From: CAYLUN01 sp964386865
GTDB lineage: Bacteria > Verrucomicrobiota > Kiritimatiellia > RFP12 > UBA1067
Assembly (NCBI GenBank): GCA_964386865.1
Contig: CAYLUN010000008.1
Span: 1 to 64,000, forward strand
Length of the DNA: 64,000 nucleotides
Direction: 5' to 3'
The position numbers were made by a program, and so were the translations under genes. Positions 26,962 through 35,313 of this stretch are shown one piece after another; positions within the stretch are counted from its first letter, which is position 1; every line of letters begins with the position of its first letter. The notes beneath the pieces were generated by a model. That model did not search any database and had not been told where the DNA came from. It worked only from the letters and a program-made list of their open reading frames with translations.

Positions 26962-27611
26962 GCCTTACCGCCTTTCTTCGGCAGAGAGACGCCGTTTTCG
27001 AAATTTTCTTTGACGAACCGCTCTACCTCTTGATATCGGAAAAACTGGGAGGCGACAAACTGCGAGCCGTCGTCGTTAGAACGGAACCTCTGAACCCAAT
27101 TTCCATCGCGCGCTGACAACGGCAGTTCATCAACAATCGCCTCTTCGTAAAGGTCCAACACGCGGAGGTCATCCAGAATAGGCGTGCGCTTGAATGCGGC
27201 GCCGAGTTTCTTCCCGCTGGCCTTATCCCTGTGTCCGAGGTTCTTCAGCAGCGACCACGCGAAGACCACATGCTCGTGAGCCAGCAGCCAACGCGGTCTT
27301 TTCAACTCAATGGCCCGCCGAACCTCCTGATGGGTGATCGACAGTTCGTTCGGTTTCTGCTTGTCCTGTCCGCTTCCGTAGTTCGGGGTGATGATTCCAA
27401 GAAAAAGGTCACACGTTTCAACAGCGGCGAGGCAGTTCTCAAACGCGGTACGGTCGGAACGGACAGGAACGGTGCCCTTGTGCGACATCCACACTTCGTA
27501 GCCGAAGCTGGTCAGCTGCGTGTAGACCCGATCCAGCAACTCTTCGATTCCGTACACGGTCGAGGAGACCAGCACGGTCAGTTTCTTGTGTGCCTCTTGT
27601 TGGACATACAT
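26958..27611 (-). CDS. DUF4062 domain protein
   Basis: This 217-residue protein has an N-terminal TIR/SIR-like alpha-beta domain of the DUF4062 type: a first strand LTVLVSSTVYGIEELLDRV, then YEVWMSHKGTVPV, then the strand CDLFLGIITPNYGS. The C-terminal half is predicted helical and unassigned. GAGGG stands seven bases before the ATG. It is coupled by an ATGA overlap to the AlbA_2 ATPase gene, forming a two-gene unit. DUF4062 proteins are found in defence islands, and nucleotide or signal sensing is plausible but unproven. Confidence 0.78.
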   Translation of the reverse strand: MYVQQEAHKKLTVLVSSTVYGIEELLDRVYTQLTSFGYEVWMSHKGTVPVRSDRTAFENCLAAVETCDLFLGIITPNYGSGQDKQKPNELSITHQEVRRAIELKRPRWLLAHEHVVFAWSLLKNLGHRDKASGKKLGAAFKRTPILDDLRVLDLYEEAIVDELPLSARDGNWVQRFRSNDDGSQFVASQFFRYQEVERFVKENFENGVSLPKKGGKA

Positions 27612-27687
27612 GTCGACACCCTCAAACGCAGTTTCTCATGGCTCGTTGTTCACGTATGTGGCATTTTATCACGTTTTGCCCGTTTCT

Positions 27688-28145
27688 TCATCCGGCAGAT
27701 GCGCCAACCGGAATCCCATCCAACAGAGTCTCTGGGCCAAAGATCGCTAACTTCAACTCCCCATGAACGCGTGTGTCCGGTGTGATCAGCGGAGCGAGAG
27801 TGTCGCGAGCAAACGACTGCGGCAGATTTCCGCATTGCGTGAGCTTAAGCAGTTGCTTGATGCTCACATAGGTATCGCCACATGCCGATTTCATATCGTC
27901 ATTCGGGTTTCCGCGCGTCACGCTGGCAGCAAGCGCCGTCTGCTTGGCCTGAAGAACTTGGGGGGCCCGTGCTGGTTGTCCGACGGTAACGCAGAGCTTC
28001 TTGAGCACCTCATCGTCCCACAGGTAGTTCTCAAGATCCCGAAGATGTAGTCCTTGTAAGTCGCGGCATCCAGCCCCTCCTGACGCAGGCGGTCGGCAGC
28101 GGAATAAAGGTGGCGTTCCAGTTTGGCGAGCGATAAACGGGGCAT
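27688..28145 (-). pseudogene. hsdM: HsdM remnant (type I methyltransferase N-terminus) and frameshifted tail
   Basis: Residues read from 28145 to 28032 (LSLAKLERHLYSAADRLRQE then ATYKDYIFGIL) match the N-terminal helical domain of type I HsdM, which normally goes on with FLKRCSD. Here the frame is lost at about 28032. A second minus-strand frame from there to 27688 (starting near ENYLWDDEVLKKL) has no family I recognise and could be another deleted gene. No methyltransferase catalytic motif (NPPY/F) remains. The stretch 27612-28303 holds nothing else that I can assign. Confidence 0.6.
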
Positions 28146-28303
28146 AATGGGGTCATCCTGCACGCTGGTTTAGCATTCCCGTTAATGTAGACCAATCACT
28201 GGGCAGGGGCAAGCGGATAGTGCGGAAGTGCGGAAGGATGGGTGGAATGCCGACCCTCATTCGTGATCGGCTGGCAGCACAAAGACAAGACGGCGAGCCT
28301 TCG

Positions 28304-30259
28304 CTACTGCAGCTCGTCTTCGTACGGGATTTCGACGCCGTACTGCTTGTTCACCTTGAGCATGTCGGCGAAGAGCTGCTCCTGCGGGTCGCGCGAGTAG
28401 GCGCCGACGAGGTGGAACATCTTCTGCTGCGCCCAGCGGGCCTTGACCGCTGGCGTGCCCAGCTTGGCGTGGCGCGTGAGGCTCAGTCGGAAGATCGAGT
28501 CGTAGCCCTTATCCGCCGCGAGCCCGCGTATCTGGAAGACCAGCTCGTCGGTCGCCTCGGGACAGGAGCCGAGCAGCTCCAGCGGCCGATCTTTATAGAG
28601 GTTGGCCGTGCTCTTCGGGTAGACCTCGGTCTTGGACGCCGAGTCGAAGGCCACCGTCACGTCGCCCATCACGGGGTAGCGGATGCCCTCATAGACCGTC
28701 GCCATCGACGCGGGGATATCCCAGCGGTTGCCGCTCAGCACAGTCGAGTCGCCCCGGTTGCAGTATGTGAGCATGTCGAGCAGGTAGGCGTTCGCCTTGC
28801 TGTGCGTGCCGTACATGTAGATCGACATCAGGCCGTTGTTCAGCTTGGAGAACGCGCCGATGATCTTGGCGCTTTCGGTCATCCCGAAGGTCGGCTTGCC
28901 GTCCGTCACCACGAAGGCGACCAGGGGGCGCCGCGGGTCGCGCGGCAGCTTGATCAGCGACTGCAGCGAGCCGAACACGTCGGTCTGGCCGAAGGAGCGC
29001 ATGCCGGACACGAACGCGGCGGCCTTCGCCTTGCTCTCGGGCGTCACGGCCGTCCACACGGGGAAACAGGCCTCGAACGTGTCGCGGAAGGCGACGACCG
29101 TGAAGCGGTCCTGCGGGTTCATGGTCTCCAAGCCCGCCAGCAGCGCGCGGCGGCAGAAGTTCAGCCGCTCCTCGGACATCGACGCCGAAACGTCCTGCAC
29201 CCAGACGATGTCCTTGGCGATGGTCGGCACCGGCTTGTCCGTGCGCGGCTGGATGGCGATGCGGAAATAGATGCGGCCGGGCTCTTCGGGATCGCGGTAG
29301 GTCTCCATGCCGACGGCGAGCAAGTCGTCGATCGGGACGTAGTCGATGGTTTCGCGCAGGGCGTCGATCTTGGCCTGCGCCTCGCGGGCCTTGCGCTCCT
29401 CCTCGCTGAGCACGCTCTCCGCCACCTGCTTGGCAGCGTCCTTGATCTGATTCTGGAGCATCTCCTGCTGCGCCTGCGTGAGCTTGGTGCCGTCAGGCGA
29501 GGCGCCGTCCAGACGGCCGCCGCTCTTTTCGCCGGGCTGCAGCGCAAAGCGCGCCTCGGTGGCGGCCGACGAGACCTGCGCGGGCACGCCCGGCGCGGCG
29601 GGCGCGGGCACCTTGAACGTGCCTTTTTTGATCTCGGTATCGAAGACCTCCGCGGCGTCAATGGGCTTGGGCGGCTCGGGGTCCTTGCCGAAGCGGCGGC
29701 CGACGAGGTCGATGGAGGGCACGATGTCCGGCGCCTGCGGCACGCGCTCGATCATGGGGATCTCGCGGCGCGGCAGCGCGGCCACGGCGTCTTGCACGGT
29801 GCGGTCAAAGATCTGCGCGATCTCCTGGCGCGGCATCCACGGCGTCGTGTCGGTCTGTTCGACGGCGGACTCCTTGAGCGCCGGCACGCCGGGCGCGAGC
29901 GCCTCGCGCGGGATCGGCGGCGGGGCCATCAGGGCCGGGCTTGCGACCTGGCTCAGCGCGTCCACCTGCTCGCTGACCTCGATGGGGCCGCGGCTGGGCG
30001 CATCGCGCTCGCCGACGACCTTCTCGGCCAGACGCATCGGATCGGTGCGCATCGTCTCGACGCGCATGGGCGGCACGCGGTCCCCCGTGTACAGCTCGCG
30101 GTTCTTCTCGGCGAAGCGCGCCGATCCGGTGAGGCTCCAGTCCGCGAAGAAATACATGACGGCCACGTGCACGACCGCAGACAGAAACACCGCAAGACAG
30201 GCCAGCAGCCAGTGCTGGTCGCTTTGTCGCTGTCGGTATCCGAAACCCTGCGGTATCAT
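28304..30259 (-). CDS. Membrane-anchored von Willebrand factor A protein
   Basis: This 651-residue protein has a TonB-like layout: a short cytoplasmic N-terminus, one membrane helix at about 17-38, then a long Pro/Ala/Glu-rich periplasmic stretch (50-300). From about 350 there is a vWA domain with an intact metal site (Asp356-x-Ser358-x-Ser360 in VQDVSASMS, plus VVTDGKP). The C-terminal part is beta-rich. It is the last gene after exbB, exbD and a TPR gene, and its start overlaps the TPR stop as ATGA. It may take the place that TonB or TolA has in other ExbB/ExbD systems, with the vWA domain binding a partner through a divalent metal. This role is inferred. Confidence 0.8.
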   Translation of the reverse strand: MIPQGFGYRQRQSDQHWLLACLAVFLSAVVHVAVMYFFADWSLTGSARFAEKNRELYTGDRVPPMRVETMRTDPMRLAEKVVGERDAPSRGPIEVSEQVDALSQVASPALMAPPPIPREALAPGVPALKESAVEQTDTTPWMPRQEIAQIFDRTVQDAVAALPRREIPMIERVPQAPDIVPSIDLVGRRFGKDPEPPKPIDAAEVFDTEIKKGTFKVPAPAAPGVPAQVSSAATEARFALQPGEKSGGRLDGASPDGTKLTQAQQEMLQNQIKDAAKQVAESVLSEEERKAREAQAKIDALRETIDYVPIDDLLAVGMETYRDPEEPGRIYFRIAIQPRTDKPVPTIAKDIVWVQDVSASMSEERLNFCRRALLAGLETMNPQDRFTVVAFRDTFEACFPVWTAVTPESKAKAAAFVSGMRSFGQTDVFGSLQSLIKLPRDPRRPLVAFVVTDGKPTFGMTESAKIIGAFSKLNNGLMSIYMYGTHSKANAYLLDMLTYCNRGDSTVLSGNRWDIPASMATVYEGIRYPVMGDVTVAFDSASKTEVYPKSTANLYKDRPLELLGSCPEATDELVFQIRGLAADKGYDSIFRLSLTRHAKLGTPAVKARWAQQKMFHLVGAYSRDPQEQLFADMLKVNKQYGVEIPYEDELQ

Positions 30260-32616
30260 GCGTTGGACTTCCTCTCCGGCGCGGCGGCCTGCGTCTGGCC
30301 CGGGTTCGCGAGGGGCGAATTGGGGTAGCGGTTGCGCAGCTCGTCGCGCATGGCTTTGGCCTCCTGGGCGCGGCCCAGCTTCTCAAGCAGCGCGGAGGCC
30401 TTGCTGAGGGCCTCGGGCACGAGCTTCGCGTCGTCGAACAGGATGCCCACGCTCATGTAGTAGCGCAGCGCGCCCTCGGCGTCGCCCTTGATTTCCGCGT
30501 TGCGCGCCAGCCCCGCGTAGGCGTGCGCCCTCAGTCCGAGCAGCTCGGGCGAGGAGGCCCGCGCGGCGGCATCGTTCAAGTGTTTGTGCGCCTCGTCGTA
30601 CTTGCCGGACTCGGTGAGCAGCTCGCCCAGGCGCAGCGCGGCCTCGGCGCCGTACGCCGTTGTCGCGCCCGTCCCCAAAGCCTCGCCAAACGCGTGCATG
30701 GCGGCGTCGCGCTCGGACTTGGCGCGGTGCACGCGGCCCAGCAGCGTCCAGGCGGTCTGCTTCCAGCCCTTGTCGGCGTTCTGGCCGACCAGCGTGTTGG
30801 CGGCCTGCGCGGCGGCGTCGTACTGCTTCTGCTCGAGCTGGAACTCGGCCAGCCACGCCAGCCGGTCTGCGCCGAGCTTCTCGGCGATCGGCGCGTCGAG
30901 CAGCTTCTGGAAATACCCGGCGGCCTCCGCCTTGCGCCCCACCTGCTGCAGGAGCATGCCGAGCTCCAGCATCGCCTCGCGCTCGAACTCCTTGGCCGGC
31001 GCGGACGCGAGGCAGGCGAGGTACAGCTTCTCCGCCTCAGCCAGCTCGCCCGCCTGGCGGTAGATTGACGCTCGCCAGTACAGCGACTCGGGCTTGCGGG
31101 CGTCCTCCGGGAAGCGGCGCATGCGCTCGTCGAGCGTACCGCCCGCGGCGCGCAGGTTCTTGGCGCGGATCTCCTCCATCGCTTTCTGGTAGAGCGCCTC
31201 CGCGGCCATCTCGCTGGACGGGTACTTGGTGAGCAGGGCGGTCCAGTCGCGCAGCGCCGCGTCGCTCTGGCCGAGCCGGGCCAGGCACACGCCCGACGCG
31301 TAGAGCGCCTTGGCCGCCAGCGCGTCCTCGGGGAAGCGCTGCGCGACCTGCAGGAACCACGACGACGCCGACTCCCACGCCTCCTGCTTTTGCAGCAGCC
31401 AGCCGAGGCGGTACAGCGCGTCCTTGACGAACGGGCTCTTCGGATACTTGTCGACGAGCAGCCGGCAGCTCTGCACCGCGCCCTCGGGCTGCTGGACGGC
31501 GATCGCCGCCTCGGAGCTCATCCACAGCACGTTGTCGGCCACCTCTTCCGGCGGATCGACAAACTGCGCGGAAGCCTTCAGAACCTCCAGGTACTTGCCG
31601 TCGCGGTAGAGCGCGGTCAGCCGCTCGTACTGGGCCTCCTTGGCCAGCCGGCCGGCCGGGAAGGCCGCGAGCTGCTGGTCGTACAGCGCCACGGCCTCGG
31701 CCCGCCGCTCGAGCTGGCGCAGGCAGTTGGCCTTCACGTACAGCACCTCCTCGCGGGCCGGGTGCTGCGCATTGCCGGCGATCAGGTCCAGCACATCCGA
31801 GGCCTCCTTGTAGCGGCCGGCGTAGAAATTGGCCCAGCCCGCGGACAGCGCGCTTTCGGCCACGCGCGGCGACTTCGGGTACTTGGTGCGCAGCATCTGG
31901 TAGAGGTTCGCGCTTTCCTCATGGCGGCCGTCAAGCAGCGAGGCCTGCGCCGCGAAGTAGCAGGCCTCCTCGGCGACCTTCGCGTCCTTTGACTTGTGCG
32001 CCAGATCCAGGTAGATGCCCATGGCGCGGCGACGGTCCTCCGGCTTGCCGGACTGCGTGAGGAGCCACGCCGTGCGCAGGCCCGAATACATGCCGTAGTC
32101 GGTGTCGGCGAACTCCTTGCCCAGCTGCTCGTAGCGCGCCAGCGCGTCGGCCGGCCGCTTCAGGGCCTCCAGCGCCTCGCCCCAGTGGTAGAGCGCGGCC
32201 GAGCGGACCTCGGGCGGCACGCCCGCGGCCGTCAGCTTCTCGAACGCGGCGGCCGCGGCCTCGAGCGAGCCGCCGCCGGACTCCAGCAGGAGCAGCGCGC
32301 GCTGGAGCAGCGCGCGCGGCACGTTGGCGCTGGCCGGAAACTGCTCGAGCAGCCGCTTGTAGGCGGCTTCGGCCTCGGCGGCTTTCTTCAGGCGGCGGTG
32401 GCACTCGCCCAGGCGAAACAGCACGTTGTCGAGGCCTTCGACGCCCGGCTCCTCGGCGAGCGCCGCGTACTCGCGCGCCGCCAGGTCGAACAGGCTGCGA
32501 CGGAACAGGCCGTCAGCCAACTGCTGGCGGTCTTTCACCTCGACCGGGTCGGCCGCCGCCGCCGTCAGACCGGCGACCAGCAGAACCGCGCCCACCACCT
32601 GTAGCGTAAGCCTCAT
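30256..32616 (-). CDS. Periplasmic TPR-repeat protein of an ExbBD cluster
   Basis: This 786-residue protein has a signal peptide ending at about residue 21 (AGLTAAAADP). Almost all of the rest is TPR-like repeats with the spacing of the YbgF/Tol-associated type (LFRLGECHRRLKKAAEAEAA, LQRALLLLESGGGSLEAA, DALYRLGWLLQKQEAWESAS). It ends in a Pro/Ala tail. It overlaps exbD (32613-32616) and the vWA gene (30256-30259) by 4 bp each, so the three are translated together. It probably serves as a scaffold for the vWA protein. Confidence 0.8.
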   Translation of the reverse strand: MRLTLQVVGAVLLVAGLTAAAADPVEVKDRQQLADGLFRRSLFDLAAREYAALAEEPGVEGLDNVLFRLGECHRRLKKAAEAEAAYKRLLEQFPASANVPRALLQRALLLLESGGGSLEAAAAAFEKLTAAGVPPEVRSAALYHWGEALEALKRPADALARYEQLGKEFADTDYGMYSGLRTAWLLTQSGKPEDRRRAMGIYLDLAHKSKDAKVAEEACYFAAQASLLDGRHEESANLYQMLRTKYPKSPRVAESALSAGWANFYAGRYKEASDVLDLIAGNAQHPAREEVLYVKANCLRQLERRAEAVALYDQQLAAFPAGRLAKEAQYERLTALYRDGKYLEVLKASAQFVDPPEEVADNVLWMSSEAAIAVQQPEGAVQSCRLLVDKYPKSPFVKDALYRLGWLLQKQEAWESASSWFLQVAQRFPEDALAAKALYASGVCLARLGQSDAALRDWTALLTKYPSSEMAAEALYQKAMEEIRAKNLRAAGGTLDERMRRFPEDARKPESLYWRASIYRQAGELAEAEKLYLACLASAPAKEFEREAMLELGMLLQQVGRKAEAAGYFQKLLDAPIAEKLGADRLAWLAEFQLEQKQYDAAAQAANTLVGQNADKGWKQTAWTLLGRVHRAKSERDAAMHAFGEALGTGATTAYGAEAALRLGELLTESGKYDEAHKHLNDAAARASSPELLGLRAHAYAGLARNAEIKGDAEGALRYYMSVGILFDDAKLVPEALSKASALLEKLGRAQEAKAMRDELRNRYPNSPLANPGQTQAAAPERKSNA

Positions 32617-33047
32617 TTGCTCTCCGCGGCGCCCGACTTATCCTCGCTCGTGGCCATCGAAAAATTCCAGATGTCCGCCTTGCGGCAGGTGTCGACGACC
32701 TTGATGAGCTCCTCGTAGCGCGTGTCCTTGTCGGCCCGCAGCACCACCGGCTGCCCCGGAAAGTAGCGGGCCAGGCGGTCGAGCCGCGACTTCAGCGCCT
32801 CCAGCGTCAGATCCTGCTGGTTGACCGAGACGCGGCCGTCCTTGGCGATGTTGATGATGATCTCGCCCGGCAGACGGTCCGGCACCTTGCCGCTCTGCGC
32901 CGAGGGCAGGCAGATGTCGATCTCGTACTCCCACTGCGAGAAGACTGACGTCGTAATGAAGAAAAACAGCATCAGGAAGATGATGTCCATCATCGACGTC
33001 ATCTGAAACGAGGGGAGCACGCCCCTGTTGCTCTTGCGGAAGTTCAT
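32613..33047 (-). CDS. exbD: ExbD/TolR-type proton-channel subunit
   Basis: At 144 residues it has normal family length. The single N-terminal membrane helix carries the conserved proton-accepting Asp21 (SMMDIIFLMLFFFITTSVF). A periplasmic domain follows with IIINIAKDGRVSVNQQ and the family-typical PVVLRADKDTRYEELIKVVD. It works with ExbB to couple proton flow to work across the envelope. It lies 15 bp after exbB. Confidence 0.88.
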   Translation of the reverse strand: MNFRKSNRGVLPSFQMTSMMDIIFLMLFFFITTSVFSQWEYEIDICLPSAQSGKVPDRLPGEIIINIAKDGRVSVNQQDLTLEALKSRLDRLARYFPGQPVVLRADKDTRYEELIKVVDTCRKADIWNFSMATSEDKSGAAESK

Positions 33048-33062
33048 GGTTGGCCGCTCCTG

Positions 33063-33839
33063 TCAGTAGCGCTCGACGGTCTTGACGCCCATGCCGATGA
33101 GCGCCGTGAGGATTTCCGAGGCGGCCGCCTCAAGGTTTGAGATCTGCCGGCTCGCGCGCCGGCGGAACCAGGCATAAAAGACCATGCACGGAATCGCCAC
33201 AACCAGCCCGAAGACCGTCGTCACGATCGCCTGCGACACGCCCGCGGCGAGCACAACCGGCTTGGCGCTCGCGATGTCGCTCGCCACCGAGCCGAAAGCG
33301 GTCAGCATGCCCAACACGGTGCCCAGCAGGCCGAGCAGCGGCGCGATGGTTGCCACGTCCAGCAGGAACTCGGTCTGTCCCTGGATCGCATCCGCCTGGC
33401 GCGCGCCCTCGGACTCCACCGCGCCGCGCAGCAGCGACGCGTCGCAGTTGGGCACGTTGCGCAGGCAGTCCAGCGCCGACAGCGCAACGGCCGACAGCGG
33501 GCACGGGTGGCGGTCGCTCAGGCGCCGCATCTCGTTCAAATCGTTCGCGCGGATCTTGGCGAGCATATCGCTGAGCAGCTCGTGCGGGATCACCGTGCCC
33601 GCGCGCAGCGCCCACATGAAGTAGAACACCATCGCCAGCGCGAAAACCGAGATGGCCGCCAGGACCCACATGATCCAGCCGCCGTACTCCCACGCCTGCT
33701 TGAACGACATGCCGTACGCGTTCGCGGCGGGAGCCGCTGCCGCAGCCGCCTCGGCGGCCTCCTGCGCGACCGCGACCGCCACTGACCCCACGCACGCCAC
33801 GAGGCCCACCCACACCTGCTTGATCGTCCTGTTGTTCAT
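33063..33839 (-). CDS. exbB: ExbB/TolQ/MotA-type proton-channel protein
   Basis: The protein has 258 residues from the ATG at 33839, with GGGAG about six bases before it. The longer frame to 33902 runs into argH. It begins with a cleavable-looking signal (VACVGSVAVAVAQEA), as in many PVC and delta-type ExbB, then a helix at about 50-70. The ExbB signature follows with LLDVATIAPLLGLLGTVLGM and SQAIVTTVFGLVVAIP. It is co-directional with exbD, the TPR gene and the vWA gene, and 40 bp after argH. Confidence 0.88.
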   Translation of the reverse strand: MNNRTIKQVWVGLVACVGSVAVAVAQEAAEAAAAAAPAANAYGMSFKQAWEYGGWIMWVLAAISVFALAMVFYFMWALRAGTVIPHELLSDMLAKIRANDLNEMRRLSDRHPCPLSAVALSALDCLRNVPNCDASLLRGAVESEGARQADAIQGQTEFLLDVATIAPLLGLLGTVLGMLTAFGSVASDIASAKPVVLAAGVSQAIVTTVFGLVVAIPCMVFYAWFRRRASRQISNLEAAASEILTALIGMGVKTVERY

Positions 33840-33879
33840 CGTATCTCCCACTGAATTGGCCGCGCGGGCTTGCACCGCC

Positions 33880-35268
33880 TCACGCGACCGGAAAAGCCAC
33901 ACCCATAAGTTTGCGGAACGCCGCGTGCGACTGCCGCCGCCGCACGCGCGCCCAGCGCCTGACGTCCGCGACGCGCGCGCGGTACCACGCGAAGTCCAGC
34001 CCCGCCGTGCCGCCCACGTGCGTCTTGGCCGCCAGCGCCGCGTCCGGGTCGGCCGAGGCCAGCTCGCCGAGGTGCGAGCGCACGTGCTGGTACGCGTCGC
34101 GAAACGGCATCCCTCCCGCCACCAGTTCGAGCGCCCGGTCGGTCGCGAACACGCCCGGCGTGAAGCCCGCGCGCAGCCGGTCCGGCCGCACGCCGAGCGA
34201 CTCCGTCATCAACGCCAATATCCGCAGCGAGCCGCGCGTCACCCGCACCCCCTCCATGTACAGCTCCTTGGTCTCCTGGAGGTCGCGGTTGTAGCCGCCC
34301 GGAAGCGCCTTCAGCAGCGCGTTCGCGGCTGAGCCGTAGCCCAGCACGACCGCCGCCTTGGCCCGGATCAGCTCCAGCACGTCGGGGTTGTACTTCTGCG
34401 GCATAATGCTGCTGCCCGTGCACAGCTCGGGCGGCAGCGCGAAGTAGCCGAACTCCGGCATCGAGAAGAGAATCACGTCCTCGGCCAGCCGCGACAGGGT
34501 CAGCATCACCTGTCCGCACGCGGCCAGAATCACCGCCTCGTTCTTGCCGCGCATGTTGCTCGCGTGAAAGACATTGTGGTGCGGCCCCGAAAAGCCCAGC
34601 AGCCGGGCCGTCAGCTCGCGGTCGATCGGGATCGGCACGCCGTAGCCCGCGGCCGAGCCGAGCGGGCAGCGGTCGTTGGTCGTGTAGGCCGCCTCCACCA
34701 GCAGCAGGTCGTCCAGCAGCGTCTCCGCGTAGCCGGTGGCCCACAGACCGACCGAGCTCGGCATCGCGGGCTGCAGGTGCGTGCGCCCCACCATCGGCAC
34801 CCGCTCGTGCCGCTTGCCGAACGCCACGAGCCCGGCCGCCAGATCCGCCATCTCTTCGACCAAGCCGAGCAGCTGGTCTCGCGCGTGCAGCCGGATGTCC
34901 ACCGCCACCTGATCGTTGCGGCTGCGCCCGGTGTGGACTTTGCGCCCCAGCTCGCCCAGCCGCTCGGTCAGGCGGCGCTCCACCGCCAAATGCACGTCCT
35001 GATCGGCCTCGGTGATCGTGAAGTCGCCGGCCCGCGACTCGCGCATCACCTCCACCAGCGCCGCCACCACGCGGTTGCGTTCTTCAGTCCCCAGAATCGC
35101 GGGCTTGACGCGCATTCGGGAAAGCATCGTCACGTGCGCCGCGGTGCCCAGGCAATCCCAGACCGCCAGTTCGAGGTCGAGCACGGGATCCTTGCCGACC
35201 GTGAACGACAGCACATCCGGATGGATCTTGCCCACGATCGTTTTCTGCCCATTCGCCATCTTCTTCAT
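33880..35268 (-). CDS. argH: Argininosuccinate lyase
   Basis: This 462-residue enzyme of the fumarase/aspartase superfamily cleaves argininosuccinate to arginine and fumarate, the last step of arginine synthesis. The lyase signature GSSIMPQKYNPD is intact, and HTGRSRNDQVAVDI and the active-site TH in GRTHLQPAMPS are present. The N-terminus is shorter than in the E. coli type, as in several PVC and Bacteroidota forms (IHPDVLSFTVGKDPVLDLEL). Met at 35259 is an alternative start. The rest of the arginine genes are not here. It lies within a long co-directional run and may share its transcript. Confidence 0.92.
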   Translation of the reverse strand: MKKMANGQKTIVGKIHPDVLSFTVGKDPVLDLELAVWDCLGTAAHVTMLSRMRVKPAILGTEERNRVVAALVEVMRESRAGDFTITEADQDVHLAVERRLTERLGELGRKVHTGRSRNDQVAVDIRLHARDQLLGLVEEMADLAAGLVAFGKRHERVPMVGRTHLQPAMPSSVGLWATGYAETLLDDLLLVEAAYTTNDRCPLGSAAGYGVPIPIDRELTARLLGFSGPHHNVFHASNMRGKNEAVILAACGQVMLTLSRLAEDVILFSMPEFGYFALPPELCTGSSIMPQKYNPDVLELIRAKAAVVLGYGSAANALLKALPGGYNRDLQETKELYMEGVRVTRGSLRILALMTESLGVRPDRLRAGFTPGVFATDRALELVAGGMPFRDAYQHVRSHLGELASADPDAALAAKTHVGGTAGLDFAWYRARVADVRRWARVRRRQSHAAFRKLMGVAFPVA

Positions 35269-35313
35269 GTCTAACCGACACCCTTCGCACGCGGCCTGCG
35301 CAGGCCCGCCATC

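Noticed and set aside
28220..30328. 702-residue plus-strand frame
   Set aside because: Antisense to the vWA gene, which has an intact DxSxS metal site and overlaps its neighbours by ATGA.
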